From Agrobacterium genomosp. 13 str. CFBP 6927 (GTDB taxonomy: Bacteria > Pseudomonadota > Alphaproteobacteria > Rhizobiales > Rhizobiaceae): a DNA stretch of 64,000 nt. This document shows positions 24,514 through 33,444 of the stretch, one piece after another. The notes under the pieces are model-generated. The model had not been told where the DNA came from. It saw only the letters and a program-made list of their open reading frames with translations, and did not search any database. A program made the translations under genes and the position numbers. Location: assembly GCA_900012615.1 (NCBI GenBank), contig LT009757.1, forward strand, positions 1,216,195 through 1,280,194, read 5' to 3'. How positions within the stretch are numbered: the stretch's first letter is position 1; each line of letters starts with the position of its first letter.

Positions 24514-25758
24514 ATGGCGAAGATGGCGATGGAGCGGGTTTTGAGGGAAGCGAGGCGGGTCGCGATTATCGGCGGCGGACCGGCGGGGCTGATGGCGGCC
24601 GATGTGCTCTCGGCCTCAGGCCATGCCGTGACGGTGTTCGAGGCGATGCCGACCGTGGCGCGCAAATTGCTGATGGCCGGAAAATCCGGCCTCAACATTA
24701 CCCATGCCGAAGATTACGACAGCTTCCGTCACCGGTTCGGCGATGCGGAACCGAGGCTGCGCGCCGCTCTCGATGATTTTACGCCCGACATGCTGCGCGA
24801 CTGGGCGCAGGGGCTGGGGCAAGAAACCTTCGTCGGCACCTCCGGCCGGGTGTTCCCGACCGTCATGAAGGCCTCGCCGCTGCTGCGGGCATGGCTCGCC
24901 CGGCTGGAATCGCAGGGTGTCACCATCAGGACCCGGCACTGCTGGACGGGTTTTTCAGGCGATCGACTGGTTTTCGCGACACCGGAGGGCGAAGTTACCG
25001 TCGAGGCCGATGCCATACTCCTGGCGCTCGGCGGCGCGAGCTGGCCGCGGCTGGGTTCGGATGCCGCATGGGTTCCAGTGCTTGCGGCAAAGGGTGTGGC
25101 GCTTGACCCGTTCAGACCTGCCAATTGCGGTTTCGACGTCTACTGGAGTGATGTGTTCCGGCAGCGTTTTGCAGGCGAGGCGCTGAAATCCGTCATCACC
25201 ATTTCTCCCGCAGGTGCGTTTCAGGGTGAGTTCGTCGTGACGCAGCACGGCGTCGAGGGCAGCGTCATCTATGCCCATTCCGCCGCACTGCGCGACCGGT
25301 TGGAACAGGCGGGCAAAGTGTCGCTTGTCGTCGATCTGGCGCCGGGACGAACCGTGGAACGCCTGGGCCTCGATCTGGCAAAGCTTGGCCGCAAGGAGAG
25401 TTTTGCAAACCGCATGCGCAAGGCGGCTGGCCTCTCTGCCGTCAAGGTCGGCCTTCTCAGGGAAATCTTTCCCGACATCGCGGCCATGCCAGACGATTTC
25501 GTCGCCGCGAGAATAAAACATGCCGAGATACCGCTTTTGCGGCCGAGGCCGATTGCCGAGGCGATTTCATCGGCGGGTGGTGTCGCCTGGAACGGTGTTG
25601 ATGAGAACTACATGCTGAAAAGCATCCCCGGCCTATTCGCTGCCGGGGAAATGCTGGACTGGGAAGCGCCGACAGGCGGTTATCTGCTGACCGCCTGTTT
25701 TGCCACCGGCAAGGCCGCCGCCAAGGGCATTGCCGGGTGGCTTGAAGAATCAGCCTGA
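24514..25758 (+). CDS. FAD-dependent flavoprotein (HI0933/BaiN-like, PP_4765 type)
   Basis: A 414-residue flavoprotein. The dinucleotide-binding motif VAIIGGGPAGLMAADVLSASG is near residue 17, followed by FEAMPTVARKLLMAGKSGLN, the family's 'K.L.SG.GR-N' region in its PP_4765 variant. The C-terminal part shows GGVAWNGVDENYML and LFAAGEMLDWEAPTGGY, typical of the HI0933 group. The frame opens at 24322, but ATG at 24514 follows AAGG by five bases. Substrate unknown. Divergent from YigZ; its last nine bases overlap the convergent ATPase gene. Confidence 0.82.
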   Translation: MAKMAMERVLREARRVAIIGGGPAGLMAADVLSASGHAVTVFEAMPTVARKLLMAGKSGLNITHAEDYDSFRHRFGDAEPRLRAALDDFTPDMLRDWAQGLGQETFVGTSGRVFPTVMKASPLLRAWLARLESQGVTIRTRHCWTGFSGDRLVFATPEGEVTVEADAILLALGGASWPRLGSDAAWVPVLAAKGVALDPFRPANCGFDVYWSDVFRQRFAGEALKSVITISPAGAFQGEFVVTQHGVEGSVIYAHSAALRDRLEQAGKVSLVVDLAPGRTVERLGLDLAKLGRKESFANRMRKAAGLSAVKVGLLREIFPDIAAMPDDFVAARIKHAEIPLLRPRPIAEAISSAGGVAWNGVDENYMLKSIPGLFAAGEMLDWEAPTGGYLLTACFATGKAAAKGIAGWLEESA

Positions 25759-26811
25759 CAGCCGTTCCGCCATGCCTGCGTCTTCGCCAGAAGCGGTTCT
25801 AACGAGACAGCGCATGATGGCGTCGGTGGTGACGGTGCCGAGCGACTTGCCGTTTTCTCCAACAACCGTGGCGCTGCTGACATTTTCCCGGACGAGCGCG
25901 CGCAGGCCCTCTTCGACCGTCATATCCGCAGCGAGCTGAAGGCGCGACTGGCCGGAAAACTCCGGCTGGACGATGGCGCCGAGGCGGATGACACGGCCGC
26001 GATTGACCTCCTCCACGAAGGCCTCGATATAGCTGTCGGCCGGTGACATGACGATTTCGGCGGCCGTGCCCTGCTGGATGATTTCGCCGTCGCGCAGAAT
26101 CGCGATTTTGTCGCCCAGCCGCAGAGCCTCGTCGAGATCGTGGGTGATGAAGACCACGGTCTTCTTCAACTCCTTCTGCAGTTCCAGCAGTACCGTCTGC
26201 ATGTCGACGCGGATGAGCGGATCGAGCGCCGAATAGGCTTCGTCCATTAGCAGGATTTCGGCATTGTTGGTGAGCGCCCGGGCGAGGCCCACACGCTGCT
26301 GCATGCCGCCGGAAAGCTGGTTCGGATAGTGGCTGGAGAAGCCTTCCAGCCCCACGCGCCGGATCCAGACTTCTGCCCTTTCCTCCCGCTCGCGCTTGTC
26401 GACGCCTTGCACCTCGAGCCCGTAGACGACATTCTGCAGCACGTTGCGATGTGGCAAAAGGCCGAATTTCTGGAAAACCATCGCCGTCTTGTGGCGGCGG
26501 AATTCCAGAAGCTCGGCTTCGTTCAGGCGACAGACATCGGCACCGCCATAGAGGATTTCCCCGGCGGTCGGGTCGATCAGCCGGTTGACGTGGCGGATCA
26601 GTGTCGATTTTCCCGAGCCGGAAAGGCCCATGATGACGGTGATCTGCCCGCCCGGCATGGTGATGTTGATATCGCGCAGGCCGAGCACATGGCCGTGTTT
26701 GGCGTTGAGTTCCGCCTTGGACATGCCGGCTTTGACGGGCTCGACATAGTCCGCCGCCTTGGAGCCGAAAATCTTGTAGAGACTGCGAATTTCGATCGAT
26801 TGACTAGCCAT
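25750..26811 (-). CDS. Glycine betaine/proline ABC transporter ATPase (ProV/ChoV-like)
   Basis: A 353-residue ATPase of the quaternary-amine importer family. It has Walker A (GLSGSGKSTLIRH), a Q-loop in MVFQKFGLLPHRNV, signature LSGGMQQRVGLARAL, Walker B ILLMDEAYSALDPL (Ala where most have Pro, normal in this family) and H-loop FITHDLDEA. The C-terminal 80 residues form a single CBS-like module (MTVEEGLRALVRENVSSATVVG), the osmosensing region in OpuA/ProV. ATG at 26811 overlaps the upstream permease gene by eight bases; an earlier frame extension to 26895 is inside that permease. The ligand could be glycine betaine, proline betaine or choline. Confidence 0.92.
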   Translation of the reverse strand: MASQSIEIRSLYKIFGSKAADYVEPVKAGMSKAELNAKHGHVLGLRDINITMPGGQITVIMGLSGSGKSTLIRHVNRLIDPTAGEILYGGADVCRLNEAELLEFRRHKTAMVFQKFGLLPHRNVLQNVVYGLEVQGVDKREREERAEVWIRRVGLEGFSSHYPNQLSGGMQQRVGLARALTNNAEILLMDEAYSALDPLIRVDMQTVLLELQKELKKTVVFITHDLDEALRLGDKIAILRDGEIIQQGTAAEIVMSPADSYIEAFVEEVNRGRVIRLGAIVQPEFSGQSRLQLAADMTVEEGLRALVRENVSSATVVGENGKSLGTVTTDAIMRCLVRTASGEDAGMAERLSG

Positions 26812-27691
26812 GCGCCACTTCCCGGTGTTTTTGCAGGCGAAGGCCATAGGCCTGGCTGATGCGGTCGAAGATGATGGCGATGCCGACGATGGCAAGCCCG
26901 TTGAACACGCCGAGCGTGAAATACTGGTTGGCGATGGCCTTCAGCACCGGCTGGCCGAGGCCCTGCACGCCGATCATGGAGGCGATGACGACCATGGCGA
27001 GCGCCATCATGATGGTCTGGTTGATGCCTGCCATGATGGTGGGCAGTGCGAGCGGCAACTGCACCTTGAAAAGCTTCTGGCGCTTCGATGAACCGAAGGC
27101 GTCGGCCGCCTCCAGCACGTCGCGGTCAACCATGCGGATACCGAGATTGGTAAGCCGGATCATCGGCGGGATGGCATAGATGACAACAGCGATGACGCCG
27201 GGCACGCGGCCGATGCCGAGCAGCATGACGACGGGAATGAGATAGACGAAACTCGGCATCGTCTGCATCACGTCAAGAATAGGATTGACGACATTCTGCA
27301 GACGGTTGGAGCGCGCCATGGCGATGCCGATCGGCAGGCCGATGACGATAGACAGTACGGCGCAGACGAAGATCATCGAAATCGTCTTCATCGTGTCCTC
27401 CCACATGCCGAACCAGCCGATGGCAAACAGGATGCCGCAACACAGGGCAACAATGGTGGCGCTGCGGCTGGCAAACCAGGCGAGCACGCCGACAATAAGA
27501 ATAACGACCGGCCAGGGTGCGCCGATCAAAAGCCTTTCCGCCCAGATGAGGAAGCTCTGAAGGGGGGTGAACAGCCCCTCTATCGCGCTGCCATAGGTTC
27601 GGGTGAATGCCCGAAATCCCTCGTCGATGACTTTTTTCAGCGCGCGCAGAGCATCGTCATTCATGGTCGGAAATTTGAAAAGCCATTCCAT
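26804..27691 (-). CDS. Glycine betaine/proline ABC transporter permease (ProW-like)
   Basis: A 295-residue permease with about six hydrophobic segments. The family text VVNPILDVMQTMPSFVYLIPVVMLLGIG and IPPMIRLTNLGIRMVDRDVLEAADAFGSS (the EAA-type coupling loop) is clear. The tail GLGQPVLKAIANQYFTLG also matches ProW/ChoW. An N-terminal stretch of about 60 residues before the first membrane helix is like ProW. Middle gene of an SBP-permease-ATPase operon, overlapping the ATPase by eight bases. Confidence 0.9.
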   Translation of the reverse strand: MEWLFKFPTMNDDALRALKKVIDEGFRAFTRTYGSAIEGLFTPLQSFLIWAERLLIGAPWPVVILIVGVLAWFASRSATIVALCCGILFAIGWFGMWEDTMKTISMIFVCAVLSIVIGLPIGIAMARSNRLQNVVNPILDVMQTMPSFVYLIPVVMLLGIGRVPGVIAVVIYAIPPMIRLTNLGIRMVDRDVLEAADAFGSSKRQKLFKVQLPLALPTIMAGINQTIMMALAMVVIASMIGVQGLGQPVLKAIANQYFTLGVFNGLAIVGIAIIFDRISQAYGLRLQKHREVAHG

Positions 27692-27845
27692 ATCCTGTTC
27701 TCCATGACGAAGCGGAGGCGGGGACCCAAATCCTCCGCGCTCCGGGAGTAAGATCGTCAGAGCGCCGCGCGGCCTTCAGGCATGCCGGGCGGGACGCTCT
27801 ATCCTGTTGAGCCGGCGCAGCTTGCCTCGCAAAATACGCGATGCA

Positions 27846-27882
27846 GCCCGGCGTTGCCTTTGGCGCACGCCGGTTGCCGGGC
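27846..27882 (-). terminator. Intercistronic hairpin between betaine-binding protein and permease
   Basis: GCCCGGC and GCCGGGC arms around a GC-rich loop, 19 bases after the binding-protein stop. No T run. The 209-base gap 27692-27900 shows no gene; a message-stabilising stem is the likely role. Confidence 0.4.
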
Positions 27883-27900
27883 AGATATGTCGAGGCGGCC

Positions 27901-28899
27901 TTAAAGGGCGGCCTTGACCTTTTCCGCGACGTCAGGGGACACCCAGCCGGTCCACAGCGCCTCGTTTTCTTTCAGGAAATGCTTGGCGCCGTCTTCGCCT
28001 GTCGCCTGGTTATCGGTCATCCAGGCAATCAGCTTGTTGACGGTGTCGTTGGTCCAGGCGCGTTTGTTCAGATAATCCATGGCCGGACCGGCGCGGTCGG
28101 CAAAGGTCTTGCTGACCAGCGTCTGCACGTCGTCCACCTGCCATGCGTTTGGCTTCGGATCGGCGCAGTCAGCGACAGATGTGCAGCGCTTCCATTCGGC
28201 CGCATCGTACTCCGCGCCGAAGCCGAGCTTCACCATCTCATATTTGCCGAGCAGCGAGGTGGGTGCCCAATAATAACCGACCCATGGCTGCTTGGCCTCG
28301 TAAGCCTTGGCGATCGAGCCGTCGAGACCTGCGGCGGAGCCGGTGTCGACAAGCGTGAAGCCTGCCTTTTCACCATCGAAAGCCTTGAAGAGCTGGGCGG
28401 TGACGACGGTGCCGCCCCAGCCCTGCGGACCGTTGAAGACGGCGCCCTTCGCCTTGTCTTCGGGCGAGGGGAAAAGCTCAGGATGTTTAAAGAGGTCCGG
28501 AATGGTCTTGAGATCGGGATTGGCGTCGGCGACATATTTCGGAATCCACCAGCCCTGGACGGCGCCGTCCGAGAGGATCTTGGCGGCGGCGACGACCTTG
28601 CCGCCTTCCAGCCCCTGCTTGACGATTTCCGGCTGCAGGCTGACCCAGGCTTCGGGTGCGATGTCCGGCTGGCCTTTTTCGGCCATGGACGTCAATGTCG
28701 GTACGGTATCGCCGGTGACGATTTCGGCGGAGCAGCCATAGCCTTTTTCAAGAATGAGCTTGTCGAGATTGGCGGCGACTTCGGCGGATTGCCAGTTCAT
28801 GCTGGCGATGGTGACGTTTCCACAGTCGGCGGCAAAGGCGGCACCGCCTGAAAAGGCGAAGCCGGCGGAAAGAATAGTGGCACCCAAAAGTATTTTCAT
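27901..28899 (-). CDS. Periplasmic betaine-binding protein (OpuAC family)
   Basis: A 332-residue substrate-binding protein of the glycine betaine family. The signal peptide is about 1-23 (cleavage near AFAAD). The mature protein begins CGNVTIASMNWQSAEVAANL, followed by GDTVPTLTSMAEKGQPDIAPEAW, both typical of OpuAC proteins; Trp-rich positions (QGWWIPKY, GYYWAPTS) may build the aromatic box that holds a quaternary amine. Four Cys are present (C-GN, YGC, RC, DC), enough for two disulfides. The start at 28899 follows GAGGGAAC; the open frame up to 29043 lacks a site. First gene of the importer operon. Confidence 0.9.
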   Translation of the reverse strand: MKILLGATILSAGFAFSGGAAFAADCGNVTIASMNWQSAEVAANLDKLILEKGYGCSAEIVTGDTVPTLTSMAEKGQPDIAPEAWVSLQPEIVKQGLEGGKVVAAAKILSDGAVQGWWIPKYVADANPDLKTIPDLFKHPELFPSPEDKAKGAVFNGPQGWGGTVVTAQLFKAFDGEKAGFTLVDTGSAAGLDGSIAKAYEAKQPWVGYYWAPTSLLGKYEMVKLGFGAEYDAAEWKRCTSVADCADPKPNAWQVDDVQTLVSKTFADRAGPAMDYLNKRAWTNDTVNKLIAWMTDNQATGEDGAKHFLKENEALWTGWVSPDVAEKVKAAL

Positions 28900-29262
28900 T
28901 TTTGTTCCCTCTGGTCGCGGTGTGGCGGAGACCCGGGCGCGGACGGCACCGCGACCGTCAGCGTTCGTATTGAGGCTTAATAATTCCTTTGTTGTCGTTC
29001 CGTTTGCGGCAATTTCTGGCGTATTGAGGATCGCAATCGTCAATCAATCGTCACGTCTGGCGGAGACATCCGTTAAAAATGCCGCTCGCGGATGTCGTTT
29101 CCGCGTGACGCTGCTGCGCGTCCAAGCAAATATTTCACGCCACTGGAACTTTTCCGAAATCTGAAAAAGTCTGGAACAATAAACGGAAGTTTTTGTTTTC
29201 TTGGACATTTATTCCGTTCTGTATTACGGGAAATTTCGTCTCTGTTTTTGTGGTGATATTGA
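28900..29262. promoter_or_regulatory. Divergent promoter region, betaine importer and hybrid kinase
   Basis: A 363-base region without a gene. The half next to the kinase (29140-29262) is strongly AT-rich. CTGGAAC occurs twice, at 29143 and 29171 (28 bases apart). The second copy gives GGAAC-N18-TT, which loosely fits the rhizobial general-stress (RpoE2/EcfG) promoter pattern. Nothing else is clear. Confidence 0.3.
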
Positions 29263-32235
29263 ATGACCAATCTTCGTGCTGCCCCGATATGGCCGATCGG
29301 TGGTGGTGAAACGGGTGAGCTTGTGCGTGGTTTCGACTGGTCGAAGACATCGCTCGGTCCGATTGGCGGCTGGCCGCAAAATCTGAGGCAGAAGGCCAAT
29401 TCCGTCGTCAATTCCCCCATTCCGCAGGTGCTGATGTGGGGTGGTGATCATGTGATGATCTATAATGACGGCTATGCGGAGATCGCCGGCAATTACCACC
29501 CGCGGGCGCTTGGTGGAACGGTGCCGGGTATCTGGCCGGAAATATGGGACTGGAACAGCCGCATTCTGGAAGCCGGCTTTCGCGGCGAGGTCATGTCCTA
29601 TCGTGACCAGCCGATGACGCTGATGCGGCACGGCCAGCCGGAAGAGGTGATCTTCGACCTGTTCTACACGCCGATCTATAACGAAGGCGGCACGGTGGAC
29701 GGTGTTTTATGCACCGTGCTCGAAAATACCGACAAGGTGAAGGCGCTCGAGGCACTGGAGCAGAGCCGCGAGGAACTAAGCCGGCTCACCAATGCCCTGC
29801 CTATTCTGGTCGGATATGTCGATCGTGACTATGTCTATAAGTTCGCCAATGACGGTTATCTGGAATGGTTCGGCCGCCGCGCCGAGGAGGTTATCGGCCG
29901 CAGCGCTCCCGAAATCGTCGGTGAGGCGTTTTTCGAGGCCCGCAGGGCTTATCTCGATCGTGCCCTCAGCGGCGAGAAGATCGTTTCGGATACTGTGATC
30001 AACAGACCGGACGGCACCACGCGTGCGGCCGAAATCCGCTATGTTCCGCGTTATATCGCCGATGGCTCCATCGATGGCATCTATGTGCTGATTATCGATA
30101 TCGAGGAACGGAAGCGTTCGGAGCGGGAAATCCTGCTCAGCAACAGTCGCTTCCGCGCCGCGGTGGAAGCCGTCCACGGCGTATTGTGGACCAACAGCGC
30201 CGAGGGCAGGATGCTCGGCGAGCAGCCCGCCTGGGCGGCGTTAACGGGCCAGACCCCCGAAGAATATCAGGGTTTTGGCTGGGCGGATGCCGTCCATCCT
30301 GAGGACAGGCAGGGGTCTGTCGACAGCTGGAACAAAGCGGTTGCGGAAAAGTCGACCTATATATGGGAACATCGTGTGCGCCGCCATGACGGCATCTACC
30401 GCACATTTGCGATCCGTGGCGTTCCGATTTTCGACACGACCGGCACCATTGCCGAGTGGGTCGGCGTCCACACGGATGTCACCGAACAGCGGCAGGCCGA
30501 AAATACGCTGAAGGAACATGCCAGCAATCTGGAACGCGAAATTCGCCACCGGATCAGGGCGGAAGAGCAGCTTCGCCAGCTCAACGAAGGGCTGGAAGCG
30601 CGTGTTGAGACGGAAATGGCCGAGCGTCGCCAGACCGAAAGGGCGTTGCAGCAGGCGCAAAAAATGGAATCCATCGGCCAGCTGACCGGCGGTGTCGCAC
30701 ATGATTTCAACAATCTGCTTCAGGTGATCGCGGGCAATCTGCAATTGCTGTCAAAGGACGTGACCGGCAATGAGCGCGCCGAACGGCGGCTGGAAAATGC
30801 ACTTGCCGGCGTCCATCGCGGTGCAAAGCTTGCAAGCCAGCTTCTGGCTTTCGGCCGGCGTCAGGCGCTGGAACCGCGTGTCATCAACATTGCCCGTTTT
30901 GTGACGGGCATGGACGATCTGTTGCGACGCTCGCTCGGCGAGGCGATCGAGGTGGAGGTCATCACCTCCGGCGGCCTGTGGAACACCTATGCCGACCCCA
31001 ACCAGGTGGAGAATGCTCTCCTCAATCTGGCGATCAATGCGCGCGACGCCATGGAGGGGCAGGGCAAGCTGACGATCGAGGTCGGCAATGCGGTTCTCGA
31101 TCGCGATTATGCCCGTAAACATTCGGAGGTTTCGGCGGGGCAATATGTCATGCTCGCCGTTACAGATACCGGATCGGGCATGTCGCCGGAGATTCTGGAG
31201 AAGGTTTTCGAGCCGTTCTTTTCGACCAAGCCGGAGGGCAAGGGCACGGGCCTCGGCCTTTCGATGGTCTATGGTTTCGCAAAACAGTCGAGCGGCCACG
31301 TCAACATCTATAGTGAGCTCGGGCAGGGCACGACGGTGAAGATGTATTTGCCGCGCTCCGCCGCCGACGAGGACAGGGAAGTGGTGATGCCGACCGGTCC
31401 CATCGAGGGTGGAACCGAGACGATCCTGGTGGTGGAGGATGACGAGGAGGTGCGCGGCACTGTCGTCGAGACGCTTGGTGATCTCGGTTACCGGGTGCTG
31501 ACCGCCCGCGATGCGCAGGCCGGTTTGACCGTGGTCGAAAGCGGCATACCGATCGATGTCATCTTCACCGATGTGGTGATGCCGGGACCTTTGAAAAGCC
31601 GGGAAATGGCACGTCGCGCGCAGGAACGGCTGCCCGGCCTCGCCGTGCTCTTCACATCGGGTTACACGGAAAACTCCATCGTGCATGGCGGCAAACTGGA
31701 TGCCGGGGTCGAGCTTCTCTCCAAGCCCTATACGCGTGAAGCGCTGGCGCGGCGCATCCGCCACGTCATCGCCAATCGCAAGCAGGTTTCTCTGGCCAAG
31801 ACGAGGCCGGCATCGGCATCGAATACGTCAAAAATCACCGAAACCGCCAAGGCAGGACATGAAAACAGACCCGTTCGCGTGCTTCTGGTCGAGGATGATG
31901 CGCTCATCCGGATGAGTTCGACGGAGATGCTTTCGGATAGCGGCTACACCGTAGTCGAGGCCGGCAATGCAGCTCAGGCGCTGAAGGCGATCGAGGCGGA
32001 CCATATCGATGTTCTCGTCACCGATATCGGCCTGCCGGACATGCGGGGCGGGGAACTGGCGGTGGAGGCTCTGCGCCGCAAGCCGGGGCTTGCCGTCGTT
32101 TTTGCGACGGGAGACAGCCATCTGCCGGAGGGAGCACCGGAAAGCGCGGTTCTCCTGACCAAGCCCTATGACGAACAGCAGATCATCTCGGCCGTTGAAA
32201 TGGCGCACAAGGCAAAGACGGTGGCGGGAGAATAG
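29263..32235 (+). CDS. PAS-domain hybrid sensor histidine kinase with two receiver domains
   Basis: A 990-residue cytoplasmic hybrid kinase. The N-terminal 150 residues are a PAS-like module of the kind beginning '[17 protein letters not shown]'. Two further PAS domains span about 175-290 and 300-410 (ending VDVTEQ-type text, [12 protein letters not shown]), then a coiled coil. HisKA follows with His480 in [12 protein letters not shown] and an ATPase domain ([27 protein letters not shown]). The first receiver has Asp770 (FTDVVMPG), the second Asp921 (VTDIGLPD). No membrane segment is seen. No separate regulator lies nearby, so output is probably by phosphotransfer to an unlinked protein. The ribosome site is weak. 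It could sense light, redox or a small molecule; no cofactor residue can be claimed. Confidence 0.9.
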   Translation: MTNLRAAPIWPIGGGETGELVRGFDWSKTSLGPIGGWPQNLRQKANSVVNSPIPQVLMWGGDHVMIYNDGYAEIAGNYHPRALGGTVPGIWPEIWDWNSRILEAGFRGEVMSYRDQPMTLMRHGQPEEVIFDLFYTPIYNEGGTVDGVLCTVLENTDKVKALEALEQSREELSRLTNALPILVGYVDRDYVYKFANDGYLEWFGRRAEEVIGRSAPEIVGEAFFEARRAYLDRALSGEKIVSDTVINRPDGTTRAAEIRYVPRYIADGSIDGIYVLIIDIEERKRSEREILLSNSRFRAAVEAVHGVLWTNSAEGRMLGEQPAWAALTGQTPEEYQGFGWADAVHPEDRQGSVDSWNKAVAEKSTYIWEHRVRRHDGIYRTFAIRGVPIFDTTGTIAEWVGVHTDVTEQRQAENTLKEHASNLEREIRHRIRAEEQLRQLNEGLEARVETEMAERRQTERALQQAQKMESIGQLTGGVAHDFNNLLQVIAGNLQLLSKDVTGNERAERRLENALAGVHRGAKLASQLLAFGRRQALEPRVINIARFVTGMDDLLRRSLGEAIEVEVITSGGLWNTYADPNQVENALLNLAINARDAMEGQGKLTIEVGNAVLDRDYARKHSEVSAGQYVMLAVTDTGSGMSPEILEKVFEPFFSTKPEGKGTGLGLSMVYGFAKQSSGHVNIYSELGQGTTVKMYLPRSAADEDREVVMPTGPIEGGTETILVVEDDEEVRGTVVETLGDLGYRVLTARDAQAGLTVVESGIPIDVIFTDVVMPGPLKSREMARRAQERLPGLAVLFTSGYTENSIVHGGKLDAGVELLSKPYTREALARRIRHVIANRKQVSLAKTRPASASNTSKITETAKAGHENRPVRVLLVEDDALIRMSSTEMLSDSGYTVVEAGNAAQALKAIEADHIDVLVTDIGLPDMRGGELAVEALRRKPGLAVVFATGDSHLPEGAPESAVLLTKPYDEQQIISAVEMAHKAKTVAGE

Positions 32236-32253
32236 GTCGCCCGCCATCCTGTT

Positions 32254-33198
32254 TTAATAACCGCGCGCGATATCGACAGTCTCGGGCAGAGTACCGGTCT
32301 CGCGCCATGTGCGGACATTGCCGGCGACGATCCTGGCCGAGCTCTCGCGGCCTGTCGGCGCGGAAATATGCGGCAGGACGGTAACTTTGGGATGCAGCCA
32401 GAAGGCGGAAGCGGCGGGCAAGGGCTCCTGCTCGAAGACATCGAGAACGGCGTGCGAAAGCCGGCCGGAATTAAGCGCCGCAATCAGGTCGTCGGCAACG
32501 ATGACGGCGCCGCGGGCGAAATTGATGAGTGCCGCGCCCTTTTTCATTGCGGCGAGACGGCCGGCATCAAGAAGACCGCGCGTCGCATCGGTAAGGGGTA
32601 CGAGGCAGACGAGAATGTCGCTCTTTTCCAGCAATGCCTGTAGCCCGTCATCGCCGGTCAGCGTTTCCACGCCTTCGATCGCTTTAGCTGAGCGGCTCCA
32701 GCCGGCAACGTTGAACCCGGCATGGATGAGGCGCTCCGCCGCAGCCGTGCCGAGCGCCCCGAGGCCGAGGAGACCGACGGTCATCTCGCCGGGGTGGCGG
32801 TAGTCCAGCTCCTGCCAGAGCGCCTTTTGCTGATTTTCGCGATAGGCGGGCATGTCGCGCTGCAGATAATAGGTCCATGCCAGCACGGCTTCGGCCATGA
32901 CGCGGGAAAGCTCCGGGTCCTTTAGTCTGACGATTGGGGGAGCCTTGTCGCCCAGCTCCAGCACCAGCCGCTCGACACCCGCCCACAGGCTGTGGATCCA
33001 TTTGAGGCCCGGAAGAGCTGCGATATCGGCCGGATCTGGATTGGCGACGATGGCGAAATCCACCGCCTGTCGCTGCTCGTCCGTCAATTCGGAGAAGGAA
33101 AGGATTTCCTCCTGCGGCATGGCGGCGCGCAGCGCCTGTTTCCAGACGGCTTCCGTTTCCGCATTCATCCGTGAAACAAAGGCGATGGGTGATGGCAT
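32254..33198 (-). CDS. D-2-hydroxyacid dehydrogenase (glyoxylate/hydroxypyruvate reductase type)
   Basis: A 314-residue NAD(P)-dependent reductase in the GhrA group. The nucleotide-binding fold shows VGLLGLGALGTAAAERLIHAG. The catalytic triad is visible as Arg in NFARGAVIV, Glu in DVFEQEPLP and His in LPHISAPTG. The length and the HxSAPT ending match GhrA. It reduces a 2-keto acid such as glyoxylate; the true substrate is not shown. It is convergent with the hybrid kinase (18-base gap) and stands alone. Confidence 0.88.
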   Translation of the reverse strand: MPSPIAFVSRMNAETEAVWKQALRAAMPQEEILSFSELTDEQRQAVDFAIVANPDPADIAALPGLKWIHSLWAGVERLVLELGDKAPPIVRLKDPELSRVMAEAVLAWTYYLQRDMPAYRENQQKALWQELDYRHPGEMTVGLLGLGALGTAAAERLIHAGFNVAGWSRSAKAIEGVETLTGDDGLQALLEKSDILVCLVPLTDATRGLLDAGRLAAMKKGAALINFARGAVIVADDLIAALNSGRLSHAVLDVFEQEPLPAASAFWLHPKVTVLPHISAPTGRESSARIVAGNVRTWRETGTLPETVDIARGY

Positions 33199-33292
33199 TG
33201 GACTGATCCTGCTTGCGATTTTAGCTTTAAGCCATCAATGCGCAATTTCAGGGGTCAATGCCATGGGTGAAATGGGGGAATTTGCGATTCTT

Positions 33293-33409
33293 CCGTCATG
33301 CCGGACTAGATCCAGCATCCAGCCGCCGCGCGTCTGCGCGGCGCCAAGACCTCTTTTCAGCCCAAGGACTTGGGCTGGCTGGACCCCGGCTCGGGGGGCG
33401 GGGTGACGG
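33293..33409. repeat. Mosaic palindromic intergenic element
   Basis: A 117-base GC-rich element flanked by CCGTCA / TGACGG. It contains two perfect inner hairpins: GCCGCGC-GTCT-GCGCGGC (33325-33342) and CAGCCCAA-GGAC-TTGGGCTG (33358-33377). The outer parts (CCGGACTAGATCCAGCATCCAGCC and GGCTGGACCCCGGCT-like text) pair imperfectly. The layout is like the multi-hairpin intergenic mosaic repeats known in rhizobia. It lies upstream of the hydroxyacid dehydrogenase and downstream of exoP. Confidence 0.65.
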
Positions 33410-33444
33410 AGTGTGGATGCAACCGGCCTGTTAAATCTCCATCA

